A stretch of DNA of 36,328 bases from Blastococcus sp. TF02A-26 (GTDB taxonomy: Bacteria > Actinomycetota > Actinomycetes > Mycobacteriales > Geodermatophilaceae): the NCBI RefSeq assembly GCF_003319125.1, contig NZ_QOHG01000030.1, positions 1-36,328 of the forward strand. The letters are read 5' to 3'. A model generated the notes under the pieces. It was not told where the DNA came from and searched no databases. It was given only the letters and a program-made list of their open reading frames with translations. Below are positions 28,554 through 36,328 of this stretch, piece by piece. Made by a program: the position numbers and the translations under genes. Within the stretch, counting starts at the first letter, position 1, and each line of letters opens with the position of its first letter.

Positions 28554-29197
28554 TGGCCGACGCCGAGAGGGAACTCACCCCGGCGGTGGACGACGTCGGC
28601 GTGGGCCCCTGGGAGGGGCCGTGGCCCGACGACCCCCGTTACGACCCCGAGCTGCTGGCGCACGGCGACCGGCGCAACGTGGCCGACCGCTACCGCTACT
28701 GGACCGTCGAGGCGGTCGTGGCCGAGCTGGACACCCACCGGCACCCGTTCCACGTCGCCATCGAGAACTGGAAGCACGACCTGAACATCGGGACGGTCGT
28801 GCGCACCGCCAACGCCTTCCAGGCCGCCGGCGTGCACGTGGTCGGCAACCGGCGGTGGAACCGCCGCGGGGCGATGGTCACCGACCGGTACGTGCACGTG
28901 CACCACTCCCCCGACGTCGCGGCGCTCGCCGCCTGGGCCCGGGAGGAGGGGCTGCCGGTGCTCGCCGTCGACAACCTGCCCGGTGCCCGGCCGCTGGAGA
29001 CCGAGCCGCTGCCGCGCGCCTGCGTGCTGCTGTTCGGGCAGGAGGGCACCGGCCTGTCCGACGCCGCCCGCGACCTGGCCGACGGCGTGCTGTCGATCGC
29101 CCAGTACGGCTCGACGCGGTCGATCAACGCGGGCGTGGCGGCCGGCATCGCCATGCACGCCTGGATCCGGCAGCACGGCGGGCCCGCTCCGGCGTGA
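28553..29197 (+). CDS. TrmH/SpoU-family RNA 2'-O-methyltransferase
   Basis: SPOUT-class enzyme that methylates a ribose 2'-OH in rRNA or tRNA with SAM; the target nucleotide cannot be told from sequence. In 214 residues the three SpoU motifs are clear: [20 protein letters not shown] (motif 1, about residues 67-86), [14 protein letters not shown] (motif 2) and [19 protein letters not shown] (motif 3, forming the knot). The N-terminal 60 residues are acidic with Pro and Trp ([18 protein letters not shown]). GTG 28553 fits a leaderless message (TAGCGT seven bases before); GTG 28544 is an alternative. Its stop is followed by ppk2 at 29230. Confidence 0.9.
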   Translation: MADAERELTPAVDDVGVGPWEGPWPDDPRYDPELLAHGDRRNVADRYRYWTVEAVVAELDTHRHPFHVAIENWKHDLNIGTVVRTANAFQAAGVHVVGNRRWNRRGAMVTDRYVHVHHSPDVAALAAWAREEGLPVLAVDNLPGARPLETEPLPRACVLLFGQEGTGLSDAARDLADGVLSIAQYGSTRSINAGVAAGIAMHAWIRQHGGPAPA

Positions 29198-29229
29198 CAG
29201 CGGCGGCCGCAGCGGCGAGGCTGCCGGAC

Positions 29230-29985
29230 ATGAGCCGCCTCGCCGACGTCGACCTGTCGCTGCGCCTGGACAAGAAGGAGGCCAAGGAGCAGCTGCACGC
29301 CGCCCAGCGCCGCCTCGTGCAGCTGCGGCTGCGCCTCGGTGGCCAGCTGGGTGGCGAGCTCGGCCCGCCGCTGTGCGTGCTCTTCGAGGGCTGGGACGCC
29401 TCCGGCAAGGGCGGCGCCATCAAGCGGCTGGTCGAGGAGCTGGACCCTCGGCACGTGCGGGTCGCCCAGTTCGCCGCCCCCACGCACGACGAGAAGCGGC
29501 ACCACTTCCTGTGGCGGTTCTGGCCCGTGCTGCCCGGCTGGGGCGGGATGGCCGTGCTCGACCGCACCTGGTACGGCCGGGTGCTGGTCGAGCGGGTGGA
29601 GGGCTTCGCCCCGGAGGCGGCCTGGCAGCGGGCCTACGGGGAGATCGTCGACCTGGAGACCTCGCTCGCCGCCGAGGGCGTGATCCTCGTCAAGTTCTGG
29701 ATGCACGTCTCGCCCGAGGAGCAGCTGCGCCGGTTCGAGTCCCGCCGCGACGACCCGCTGCGGGCGTGGAAGCTCACCGACGAGGACTGGCGCAACCGCG
29801 AGAAGCGCGGCGCCTACGAGGCCGCGGTCGAGGAGATGCTGCACCGCACCGACATCCCCGTCGCGCGCTGGCACGTGGTCGCCGGCGACGACAAGCGGTG
29901 GGCGCGGGTGTTCGTGGTGCGCACGGTGTGCGAGGCCATCGAGACGGCGCTGCGCGACCGCGGCATCGACCCCGACGCCGCATGA
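29230..29985 (+). CDS. ppk2: Polyphosphate kinase 2 family protein
   Basis: PPK2 enzymes phosphorylate nucleotides with polyphosphate. In 251 residues the Walker A motif GWDASGKGG is at 54-62 after LCVLFE, the lid region carries [15 protein letters not shown], and the Walker B area is [16 protein letters not shown] from Asp111. The WRFW and [10 protein letters not shown] forms resemble the polyphosphate:AMP phosphotransferase subgroup, so AMP or ADP is the likely acceptor; this is inference. ATG at 29230 has GAGG nine bases upstream. An in-frame GTG at 29194 overlapping the trmH stop is a possible alternative. Its TGA overlaps the DUF952 ATG. Confidence 0.93.
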   Translation: MSRLADVDLSLRLDKKEAKEQLHAAQRRLVQLRLRLGGQLGGELGPPLCVLFEGWDASGKGGAIKRLVEELDPRHVRVAQFAAPTHDEKRHHFLWRFWPVLPGWGGMAVLDRTWYGRVLVERVEGFAPEAAWQRAYGEIVDLETSLAAEGVILVKFWMHVSPEEQLRRFESRRDDPLRAWKLTDEDWRNREKRGAYEAAVEEMLHRTDIPVARWHVVAGDDKRWARVFVVRTVCEAIETALRDRGIDPDAA

Positions 29986-30311
29986 GCCCGCTCGTCCACC
30001 TGATCGAGCCCGCCGACTGGCACGCCGCGCAGGAGACGGGAGCGGTGCGGCCGCCCTCGCTGGACGACGTCGGCTTCGTGCACCTGTCCACGCCGGACCA
30101 GGTGCACCTGCCGGCGGCCCGGCTGTTCCCCGGCCGCCGGGACCTGCTGCTACTCGTCGTCGACCCGGAGCGGCTGTCCGACCCGGTCCGGTTCGAGCCC
30201 GGGGCGCCGGGCGATCCGGAGGCGATGCGCTTCCCCCACCTGTACGGCCCGCTGCCGGTCTCCGCGGTCGTCGCGGTCGTGCCGTACGAACCGGGCGTGG
30301 CCCTGCCCTAG
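29982..30311 (+). CDS. DUF952 family protein
   Basis: A 109-residue cytosolic protein of the DUF952 family, which is related in fold to ADP-ribosyl/glutathione-type small enzymes but has no settled function. The family pattern is visible: start LVHLIEPADWHAA, then GFVHLSTPDQVHLPAARLF (His-Leu-Ser core), LLLLVVDPERL, and FPHLYGPLPVSAVV towards the end. ATG overlaps the ppk2 TGA (ATGA), so it is translated together with ppk2. Its stop TAG and the stop of the convergent cdsA share the same four bases CTAG. Confidence 0.88.
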   Translation: MSPLVHLIEPADWHAAQETGAVRPPSLDDVGFVHLSTPDQVHLPAARLFPGRRDLLLLVVDPERLSDPVRFEPGAPGDPEAMRFPHLYGPLPVSAVVAVVPYEPGVALP

Positions 30312-31357
30312 ACCGGCACGACCCAGGACAGCAGCAGCCAGGCGACCGCGGCCGAGGGCAGCAGCGAGTCCATCCGGTCCATGAGACCGCCGTGGCCGGG
30401 CAGCAGGTTGCCCATGTCCTTGATGCCGAGGTCCCGCTTGATGAGGGACTCCCCCAGGTCGCCGAGGGTCGCGCTCACGGCCAGGGCCGCGCCGAAGAGC
30501 ACGCCGCCCCACCACGGCCCGTCGAGCGCCAGGGTGACGATCGGGGTGGCGACGGCGATGCAGGCCAGCACCGAACCGGCCATCCCCTCCCAGGACTTCT
30601 TGGGGCTCACCGTGGGGGCCATCGGGTGCTTCCCGAAGAGCACGCCGGCGGTGTAGCCACCCACGTCGTTGCCGACCACGGTGGCGATGAACAGGATCAC
30701 CCGGGTGGCGCCGTCGTCGGGCACCAGCAGCAGGACGGCGAAGCCGGCCAGCAACGGCACGTAGAGCGCGACCAGCACCCCGGTGGAGGCGTCGCGCAGG
30801 TAGCCCACCGGACCCTCGCCCAGCCGCCACAGCAGCACGGCGAGCACGGTCAGCAGGAAGGCGACGACCAGCCCGGTCGCGCCCCGGGTCCAGGCGAGCA
30901 CGACCATCGCCACGGCACCGACCAGGACCGGGACCAGCGGCGGAGCGGCGTCTCCGGCCCGCAGGGCGCGGGTGAGCTCGACGACCGACACGAGGACGGC
31001 GGCCCCGACCACGACCAGGAACGCCGGGCGGTAGACCAGCAGCGACACCAGGATGACCGCGCCGAGCCCGAGCCCCACGCCGATCGCGGCGGTGAGGTTC
31101 CGGCCGGCCCGGCCGGTCGCCGGCGCCGCCGCGGGGACCTCCTGGGTCGGCTCCCCGACGTCGGCCGGCGACACCTCCGCCGCCGGGACCCCGACGGCCT
31201 GCGCCTCCACGGTCGGCGCCCCGCCGGCGGGCGGGACGACCGGACGCGCGGGCACGGCGATCTCGGCCGTCGGGGGGACGACGGGCGCGTCCGGCACGGG
31301 CGGCCGCCCCGGGCGGCCGCTCAGCGGGAGCGGACCGGTGTCGGACTCGCGTCTCAT
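30308..31357 (-). CDS. cdsA: Phosphatidate cytidylyltransferase (CDP-diacylglycerol synthase)
   Basis: Integral membrane enzyme making CDP-diacylglycerol from CTP and phosphatidate, the precursor of phosphatidylinositol, phosphatidylglycerol and cardiolipin. The 349 residues start with about 83 soluble, Pro/Val/Ala-rich residues, followed by about eight hydrophobic segments. The family signature is near the C-terminus: SPKKSWEGMAGS and then ESLIKRDLGIKDMG with PGHGGLMDRMD. ATG at 31357. It ends the rpsB-tsf-pyrH-frr-cdsA series; this order is widespread. The long N-terminal arm is longer than in the E. coli protein and looks disordered. Confidence 0.96.
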   Translation of the reverse strand: MRRESDTGPLPLSGRPGRPPVPDAPVVPPTAEIAVPARPVVPPAGGAPTVEAQAVGVPAAEVSPADVGEPTQEVPAAAPATGRAGRNLTAAIGVGLGLGAVILVSLLVYRPAFLVVVGAAVLVSVVELTRALRAGDAAPPLVPVLVGAVAMVVLAWTRGATGLVVAFLLTVLAVLLWRLGEGPVGYLRDASTGVLVALYVPLLAGFAVLLLVPDDGATRVILFIATVVGNDVGGYTAGVLFGKHPMAPTVSPKKSWEGMAGSVLACIAVATPIVTLALDGPWWGGVLFGAALAVSATLGDLGESLIKRDLGIKDMGNLLPGHGGLMDRMDSLLPSAAVAWLLLSWVVPV

Positions 31358-31377
31358 GGCGGCGGTGGTGGAGTCGC

Positions 31378-31935
31378 TCAGACCTCGAGGAGCTCGCTCT
31401 CCTTGTTCTTGACCGCGTCGTCGATGGCGCTCGTGTGCTGGGCGGTGAGGTCGTCGAGCTCCTTCTCCGCGCGGCGCACGTCGTCCTCGCCGGCCTCGCC
31501 GTCCTTGGCGATGCGGTCGAGCTCCTCCTTGCTGCGGCGGCGGATGTTGCGGATCGCGACCTTGGCGTCCTCGCCCTTGGCCCGGGCCATCTTCACCAGG
31601 TCGCGCCGCCGCTCCTCGGTGAGCTGCGGGAAGACCACGCGGATGATCTGGCCGTCGTTGGTCGGGTTGACGCCCAGGTCGCTGTCGCGGATGGCCTTCT
31701 CGATGGCGCCGAGCTGGCCGTTGTCGTAGGGCTTGATGACCGCCATCCGGGCCTCGGGCACGGTGATGCTGGCCATCTGCGCCACCGGGGTGGGCGCGCC
31801 GTAGTAGTCGACGACGATCCGGTTGAACATGGACGGCGCGGCGCGACCGGTCCGGACCGACCCGAGGTCCTCCCGAGCGACCGACAGGGCCTTGTCCATC
31901 CGCTCCTCGGCGTCGAGCAGGGTGTCGTCGATCAC
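31378..31935 (-). CDS. frr: Ribosome recycling factor
   Basis: Splits the post-termination ribosome with EF-G. 185 residues is the normal length. Family blocks: [15 protein letters not shown] near residue 26, [35 protein letters not shown] (within 97-120), and the C-terminal helix [14 protein letters not shown] to [17 protein letters not shown] at 31935 has AGGAGGGA at good spacing. It lies 90 bases after pyrH and 20 before cdsA. Confidence 0.97.
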   Translation of the reverse strand: MIDDTLLDAEERMDKALSVAREDLGSVRTGRAAPSMFNRIVVDYYGAPTPVAQMASITVPEARMAVIKPYDNGQLGAIEKAIRDSDLGVNPTNDGQIIRVVFPQLTEERRRDLVKMARAKGEDAKVAIRNIRRRSKEELDRIAKDGEAGEDDVRRAEKELDDLTAQHTSAIDDAVKNKESELLEV

Positions 31936-32025
31936 GGGTCTGTCCCTCCTGCGGGCGGCGCCTCGGTGGGCCGCCTCTCCTCTGTGCTCCGGTGTGCCGT
32001 CAGCGCCGTGTCCGAGCGTGCTCGC

Positions 32026-32784
32026 TCAGGCGGGCGTGCTGATCAGCGTGCCGATCCTCTCACCCGCGACCGCCCGGGCGATGTTCCCGTCCTGGAGCAG
32101 GTTGAACACGACGATCGGCATCCGGTTCTCCATGGACAGGCTGATGGCCGTCGCGTCGGCGACCTTGAGCTCGTCGGCCAGGACGGTGCCGTAGTCCAGG
32201 TCGGTGTAGAGCTTGGCGTCGGGGTTCCGCCGGGGGTCGTCGTCGTAGACGCCGTCGACGCCGTTCTTGGCCATGAGCAGCACCTGGCAGCCGATCTCCA
32301 GCGCGCGCTGGGCGGCCACGGTGTCGGTGGAGAAGTACGGCATGCCGGCACCGGCGCCGAAGATGACCAGCCGGCCCTTCTCCAGGTGGCGGACGGCCTT
32401 GCGCGGGATGTAGGGCTCGGCGACCTGTCCCATCGTGATCGCCGTCTGCACCCGGGTCTCCAGGCCGACCTGCTCGCAGAAGGCCTGCAGCGCCAGGGCG
32501 TTCATGACCGTGCCGAGCATGCCCATGTAGTCGGCGTGCCGGCGGTCCATCCCGGCCTGGGCCAGCTCGGCACCGCGGAAGAAGTTGCCCCCGCCGACGA
32601 CGATCGCCACCTGGGTCCCGGCGTGGACGACGTCGGCCAGCTGCTGGGCGATGCTGTGCACGATCCCGGAGTCGACGCCCACCTTGCCGCCCCCGAAGGC
32701 CTCACCGGAGAGCTTCAGCAGCACCCGCTGGTAGCCGGTGCCGTCGGCGGGCTGGAAGGCGGTGGGGGCGGACACGGTGTCGGT
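32026..32784 (-). CDS. pyrH: UMP kinase
   Basis: Phosphorylates UMP to UDP in pyrimidine nucleotide synthesis, a hexameric amino-acid-kinase-fold enzyme. LLKLSGEAF (from residue 23), [10 protein letters not shown], the TVMNALALQ region and [16 protein letters not shown] are all typical. Three starts are possible. I chose TTG at 32784 (252 residues) because GAGGGA lies nine bases ahead. The GTG at 32775 is too far from that site, and there is no ribosome binding site for the longer frame up to 32865. Follows tsf after a terminator-like hairpin. Confidence 0.95.
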   Translation of the reverse strand, partial: TDTVSAPTAFQPADGTGYQRVLLKLSGEAFGGGKVGVDSGIVHSIAQQLADVVHAGTQVAIVVGGGNFFRGAELAQAGMDRRHADYMGMLGTVMNALALQAFCEQVGLETRVQTAITMGQVAEPYIPRKAVRHLEKGRLVIFGAGAGMPYFSTDTVAAQRALEIGCQVLLMAKNGVDGVYDDDPRRNPDAKLYTDLDYGTVLADELKVADATAISLSMENRMPIVVFNLLQDGNIARAVAGERIGTLISTPA

Positions 32785-32867
32785 CAACTGTTCAGTCCCT
32801 CGTTCGACGACGTTCGGCGGTGATCCTGCCCGATGTGCCCGGGTCCCACAGCCGGGCCCGGACACAC

Positions 32868-32904
32868 CACCGGCCCCGCCCCCAGGGAGGGGACGGGGCC
32901 GGTG
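32868..32904 (-). terminator. Hairpin terminator after tsf
   Basis: An 11-bp stem CACCGGCCCCG/CGGGGCCGGTG, one mismatch, then CCCC/GGGG with a five-base loop begins 20 bases after the tsf stop on the minus strand. It separates rpsB-tsf from pyrH-frr-cdsA, so pyrH may have its own promoter in the following 80 bases or rely on readthrough. Confidence 0.7.
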
Positions 32905-32924
32905 ATCATGCTGTGCTGCGCTGC

Positions 32925-33740
32925 TCAGGCCTGGCCGACCTCGAAGCGGGCGAACCGCTCCACGGTCAGGCCGGCCTCGTCGACGATCTGCTTGACCGTG
33001 CGCTTGGGCTCGGTGATCGACGGCTGCTCGAGCAGGACGAAGTCCTTGTAGTAGGCGTTGACCCGACCCTCGACGATCTTGGTGATCGCCTGCTCGGGCT
33101 TGCCCTCCTCCTTGGCGGTCTGCTCGGCGACGCGACGCTCGGTCTCGACCGCCTCGGCCGGGACCTCCTCGCGGGTGAGGTAGCGCGGGCGAGCCGCGGC
33201 GATGTGCATCGCCAGGCTGCGCGCGGCCTCCTCGGAACCGCCGCTGTACTGCACGGCGACACCGATCCCCGGGGGGAGGTCGGTGGCCCGCTTGTGCAGG
33301 TACGTGGCGGTGGTGCCCTCGAAGACGGCGAAGCGGGACAGGACCAGCTTCTCGCCGATGCGGGCCGACTCGGCCTCGATCAGCGCGGCGACGGTCTGGC
33401 CGTCGACGTCGAGGGCCAGCAGCGCCTCGACGTCGGCCGGCTTCTGGGCCAGGACGATGTCGAGCAGCCGCTCGCCGAGCTTGACGAAGTCGGCGTTCTT
33501 GGCGACGAAGTCGGTCTCGCAGTCGATCTCGAGCAGGGCGCCGTCCTTGCTGACGACGATGCCGTTGGTCGTCGAGCGCTCGAGGCGCTTGCCGACGTCC
33601 TTGGCGCCCTTGATGCGCAGGAGCTCGACGGCCTTGTCGAAGTCGCCGTCGGCCTCGGTGAGCGCCTTCTTGCAGTCCATCATGCCGGCGCCGGTGGCGT
33701 CGCGGAGACGCTTGACGTCGGCTGCGGTGAAGTCAGCCAT
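32925..33740 (-). CDS. tsf: Elongation factor Ts
   Basis: Guanine nucleotide exchange factor for EF-Tu. 271 residues, usual in actinobacteria. The N-terminal UBA-like part ([21 protein letters not shown]) is followed by the core with the TDFV motif at residues 76-79 ([10 protein letters not shown]), whose Asp-Phe pair acts on EF-Tu, and a C-terminal coiled region ([15 protein letters not shown]). ATG at 33740 with AAGAGGAC upstream. Pairs with rpsB as in nearly all bacteria. Confidence 0.97.
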   Translation of the reverse strand: MADFTAADVKRLRDATGAGMMDCKKALTEADGDFDKAVELLRIKGAKDVGKRLERSTTNGIVVSKDGALLEIDCETDFVAKNADFVKLGERLLDIVLAQKPADVEALLALDVDGQTVAALIEAESARIGEKLVLSRFAVFEGTTATYLHKRATDLPPGIGVAVQYSGGSEEAARSLAMHIAAARPRYLTREEVPAEAVETERRVAEQTAKEEGKPEQAITKIVEGRVNAYYKDFVLLEQPSITEPKRTVKQIVDEAGLTVERFARFEVGQA

Positions 33741-33782
33741 GTCCTCTTCCTCGGAAGTGTCGATGCGTGGGGGAGCCTGGAA

Positions 33783-33837
33783 GGCCCCCTCGCAGGGTCC
33801 CGCCGCGAGCGTGCGAGCGACGGGGGGCGAGGGGGTC
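33783..33837 (-). terminator. Hairpin between rpsB and tsf
   Basis: Arms 33785-33793 (CCCCCTCGC) and 33827-33835 pair perfectly, with two more pairs outside including one G-T, and a 33-base loop that contains its own CCCG/CGGG pairs. It starts about 6 bases after the rpsB stop. In other bacteria a partial terminator here lowers tsf relative to rpsB. Confidence 0.45.
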
Positions 33838-33842
33838 CTCAG

Positions 33843-34769
<927 letters not shown>

Positions 34770-34978
34770 GGTGGTCTCTCTGTGGCGCACGCGACCGCGG
34801 GCGGTCGCGCGTCTCGGTTGTCGCGGGCACCGGGTGGTGCGCCGCCCTGGCGCCCCGGGAGCCACACCACCCCGCGGAGGACCGCGGGGACCGAGGTGGC
34901 GACCACCCCGCTGGACTGCGGCGGGGTACGGGGGCGCGCGAAGTCGACCCGCCTGGACGGGTCGCACCGGCCAGCATA
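34770..34978 (-). promoter_or_regulatory. Promoter and structured 5' leader of rpsB
   Basis: A likely -10 TATGCT (minus, 34978-34973) lies 204 bases before rpsB; no clear -35. The leader holds at least four hairpins in a row: CGACCCG/CGGGTCG (34945-34964), CCCCGC/GCGGGG (about 34906-34926), CCCCGCGG/CCGCGGGG with outer CCACC/GGTGG (34867-34899), and CGCGACCGC/GCGGTCGCG (34790-34809). rpsB leaders bound by S2 are known in other bacteria. The remaining part of the 313-base spacer (34979-35082) is GC-rich and I see nothing certain in it. Confidence 0.5.
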
Positions 34979-35082
34979 CGCCCCGGCCCGGGCAGCTCCC
35001 CCGGCCGTCCACCGGGCTGCCGTTCGTCCACATCCTCCGTCCCGTCACCCCCGCGGGAGCCGCCGCCGGCCAGGGTCCGGGT

Positions 35083-35586
35083 GTGCCGTCCCGCCTGCTC
35101 GCCGTGCTGCTCGCGCTCGGCTGCCTGCTCGCCCCCGCTCCGGCGGTCGCGGAGCCGGTGGCACCGGTCCCCGCCGGGTCGCTGTGGAGCCCGCCGCTGG
35201 CGGCACTCGACGTCACCCGGCCGTTCGAGGCGCCGGCCTCGCCGTACGGGCCGGGGCACCGCGGCGTCGACCTGGCGGCGGCCCCAGGAGTCGCGGTGCT
35301 GTCCGCCGGGGACGGCGTCGTCGCGTTCGCCGGGATGGTCGCCGGCCGGCCGGTGGTCAGCGTCGACCACCCCGGCGGCCTGCGGACGACGTACGAGCCG
35401 GTGCACCCGACCGTCGGCGCGGGGCAGGCGCTGGCCCGTGGCTCACCCCTCGGCACGCTCGCCGCGGGGCACGGGGGCTGTCCCGCGGAGGCGTGCCTGC
35501 ACTGGGGTCTGCGCCGGGGCGAGACCTACCTCGACCCGCTGCTGCTGCTCCGCCCGCCGAGGGTCCGGCTGCTCCCCCCGGCGTGA
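35083..35586 (+). CDS. Exported M23-like (LytM domain) protein, probably without full peptidase site
   Basis: A 167-residue protein with a signal peptide ([21 protein letters not shown], cleavage near residue 23) and a LytM/M23 domain. The first half of the zinc site is HRGVD (His59, Asp63). The usual His-x-His is replaced by Cys138-Leu-His140 in [16 protein letters not shown], so one zinc ligand (His140) remains but the general-base His is missing; Cys133 and Cys138 could form a disulfide. This CLHWGL form is, as I recall, common in the actinobacterial group next to rpsB (mycobacterial Rv2891). Activity or a regulatory role at the cell wall is unclear. GTG at 35083 with AGGG eight bases upstream. 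Divergent from rpsB. Confidence 0.85.
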   Translation: MPSRLLAVLLALGCLLAPAPAVAEPVAPVPAGSLWSPPLAALDVTRPFEAPASPYGPGHRGVDLAAAPGVAVLSAGDGVVAFAGMVAGRPVVSVDHPGGLRTTYEPVHPTVGAGQALARGSPLGTLAAGHGGCPAEACLHWGLRRGETYLDPLLLLRPPRVRLLPPA

Positions 35587-35614
35587 GCTGTCCCGCTCGT
35601 CAGCAGCCGGCGCC

Positions 35615-35620
35615 TAGCGT
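35615..35620 (+). promoter_or_regulatory. -10 element of a leaderless promoter for the GrpB-family gene
   Basis: TAGCGT lies exactly 7 bases before the ATG at 35628, and no ribosome binding site is present, so the message probably starts at the A of the ATG. The same hexamer and spacing occur before trmH at 28540. Confidence 0.5.
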
Positions 35621-35627
35621 CCTCCCC

Positions 35628-36200
35628 ATGACCGACGTGGATCGGGAGGCGTACCTCGACTCGGTCCTGATCGGTGGTCGCGAGCCGGTGACGATCGTCG
35701 TGACCGACCCCGACCCGGAGTGGCCCGCACGGTTCCGAGCCGTCCGCGACCGCATCCGGGCAGCCCTCGGGTCCGCGGCCCTGGACGTCGAGCACATCGG
35801 GAGCACCTCCGTGCCGGGGCTCGCGGCCAAGCCGATCGTCGACGTGCTGGTCGTGGTCGCCGACGTCGAGGACGAGCCGGCGTACCTCCCGGCGCTGGAG
35901 GACGCGGGCTTCGTCCTCCGTGTCCGCGAACCGGAGCACCGGATGGTCCGCACCCCCGGCCGGGACGTGCACGTGCACCTCTACGCGGCGGGTCACCGGG
36001 CGATCGCCGACTACCTCGATCTCAGGGACTGGCTCCGCCACGACCGGGCGGACCGTGAGCTGTACGCCCGGACCAAGCGTGACCTGGCCCGGAGACCGTG
36101 GTCGGACATGAACGACTACGCGGACGCCAAGACCGACGTGATCCGTGAGGTCCTCCAGCGGGCGCGCTCCTGGCGCGCGACCACCGGGGACCGGCGCTAG
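35628..36200 (+). CDS. GrpB family protein (nucleotidyltransferase-like, UPF0157)
   Basis: A 190-residue cytosolic protein of the GrpB/UPF0157 family, related to nucleotidyltransferases; sometimes found fused to dephospho-CoA kinase. Typical motifs: YDPEWP-like DPDPEWPARF at about residues 27-36, VEHIGSTSVPGLAAKPIVDV (residues about 54-73) with the acidic pair of the fold, and HVHLYAAGH then RDWLRHD and YARTKRDLA. The function is unknown. The frame is complete, but its stop TAG lies inside the GCTAGG that borders the insertion sequence on its right, so the last residues are as before insertion only if the target duplication is faithful. Confidence 0.88.
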   Translation: MTDVDREAYLDSVLIGGREPVTIVVTDPDPEWPARFRAVRDRIRAALGSAALDVEHIGSTSVPGLAAKPIVDVLVVVADVEDEPAYLPALEDAGFVLRVREPEHRMVRTPGRDVHVHLYAAGHRAIADYLDLRDWLRHDRADRELYARTKRDLARRPWSDMNDYADAKTDVIREVLQRARSWRATTGDRR

Positions 36201-36201
36201 G

Positions 36202-36328
36202 TGTACCGAGCCATCAGGTTGGTGCCAGGCGGCTGACCGGTGGCTGACCGCCGAGTGCGCTGTGGCGGCGCTGAGTGTTGTAGTGCTCGATCCAGGGAGC
36301 AAGTGCGGCGGCGCGCTGGTCGTTGCTG
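36202..36328 (-). mobile_element. One end of an IS481-family insertion sequence (cut by the window edge)
   Basis: The element begins with TGTACCGAGCCATCAGG at 36202, matching the TGT...ACA ends of IS481-type elements, and carries the 3' end of a transposase pointing to this end. The six bases before it, GCTAGG (36196-36201), fit the NCTAGN target of IS481, which is duplicated on insertion. The other end and the second target copy are outside the window. Confidence 0.75.
36214..36328 (-). CDS. IS481-family transposase, C-terminal fragment (partial at the window edge)
   Basis: The last 37 residues of an rve-type (DDE) transposase are visible: DQRAAALAPWIEHYNTQRRH, then SALGGQPPVSRLAPT and a TGA at 36214. 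The HYN-x-R-x2-HSAL-x-G-x-PP motif is the usual end of IS481/IS3-type transposases. The catalytic DDE residues lie outside the window, so activity cannot be judged. Confidence 0.88.
   Translation of the reverse strand, partial: SNDQRAAALAPWIEHYNTQRRHSALGGQPPVSRLAPT

Noticed and set aside
27341-29176. Extended rlmN frame reaching beyond 28531
   Set aside because: The added N-terminal part is the antisense of trmH and does not resemble RlmN.

Overview
The window is about 36 kb of very GC-rich DNA with actinobacterial gene order, frequent GTG starts and ATGA/GTGA stop-start overlaps. From the protein sequences and the order of genes I infer a member of Geodermatophilaceae (Blastococcus, Geodermatophilus or Modestobacter type). 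Actinobacterium is secure; the family is a recognition-based guess without a search. Nearly all of it is core chromosome. From memory, most blocks follow the Mycobacterium tuberculosis order Rv2773c-Rv2891 in condensed form.

Layout, left to right. (1) 1-242: no protein gene; on the minus strand it reads like the leader of an rRNA operon whose 16S gene would lie just outside the left edge. (2) 310-5723, minus: rpsO, pnp, an M16 peptidase, a VanZ-like membrane protein and dapB, tightly packed. (3) 5883-9393, minus: truB, a MhuD-like haem-degrading monooxygenase, ilvE and ribF. (4) 9390-18081, minus: the classic translation/transcription superoperon rimP-nusA-ylxR-infB-ylxP-rbfA, then a small acidic protein, the DHH phosphoesterase nrnA and a MATE transporter that overlaps truB. 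(5) 18286-19263, plus: a Tat-type lipoprotein and a DUF4439 ferritin-like protein, divergent from rimP. (6) 19277-25908, minus: dxr, rip1/rseP, ispG, a GNAT protein and a lipoprotein penicillin-binding protein, linking isoprenoid and cell-envelope functions. (7) 26203-30311: a DUF2631 membrane protein (+), rlmN with a VIT-family transporter (-), and trmH-ppk2-DUF952 (+). (8) 30308-34769, minus: rpsB, tsf, pyrH, frr, cdsA. (9) 35083-36328: an M23-like exported protein and a GrpB-family protein (+), then the end of an IS481-type insertion sequence.

Functionally the window concentrates ribosome assembly and translation (rpsB, tsf, frr, infB, rbfA, rimP, ylxR, ylxP, rpsO, truB, rlmN, trmH), RNA turnover (pnp, nrnA), the last part of the MEP pathway with its neighbours, phospholipid precursor synthesis (cdsA) and lysine/diaminopimelate synthesis (dapB).

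I found no phage, CRISPR, toxin-antitoxin or biosynthetic cluster, and no convincing new multi-gene system. The points most worth a second look are: the IS481 end sitting exactly against a GCTAGG target that contains the grpB stop codon; the missing ordinary start codon of rip1; the divergent ferritin-like pair beside rimP; the MhuD-like gene next to ilvE; two leaderless genes sharing TAGCGT-N7-start; structured leaders of pnp, rpsO and rpsB; and the M23 protein with Cys in place of the catalytic His.
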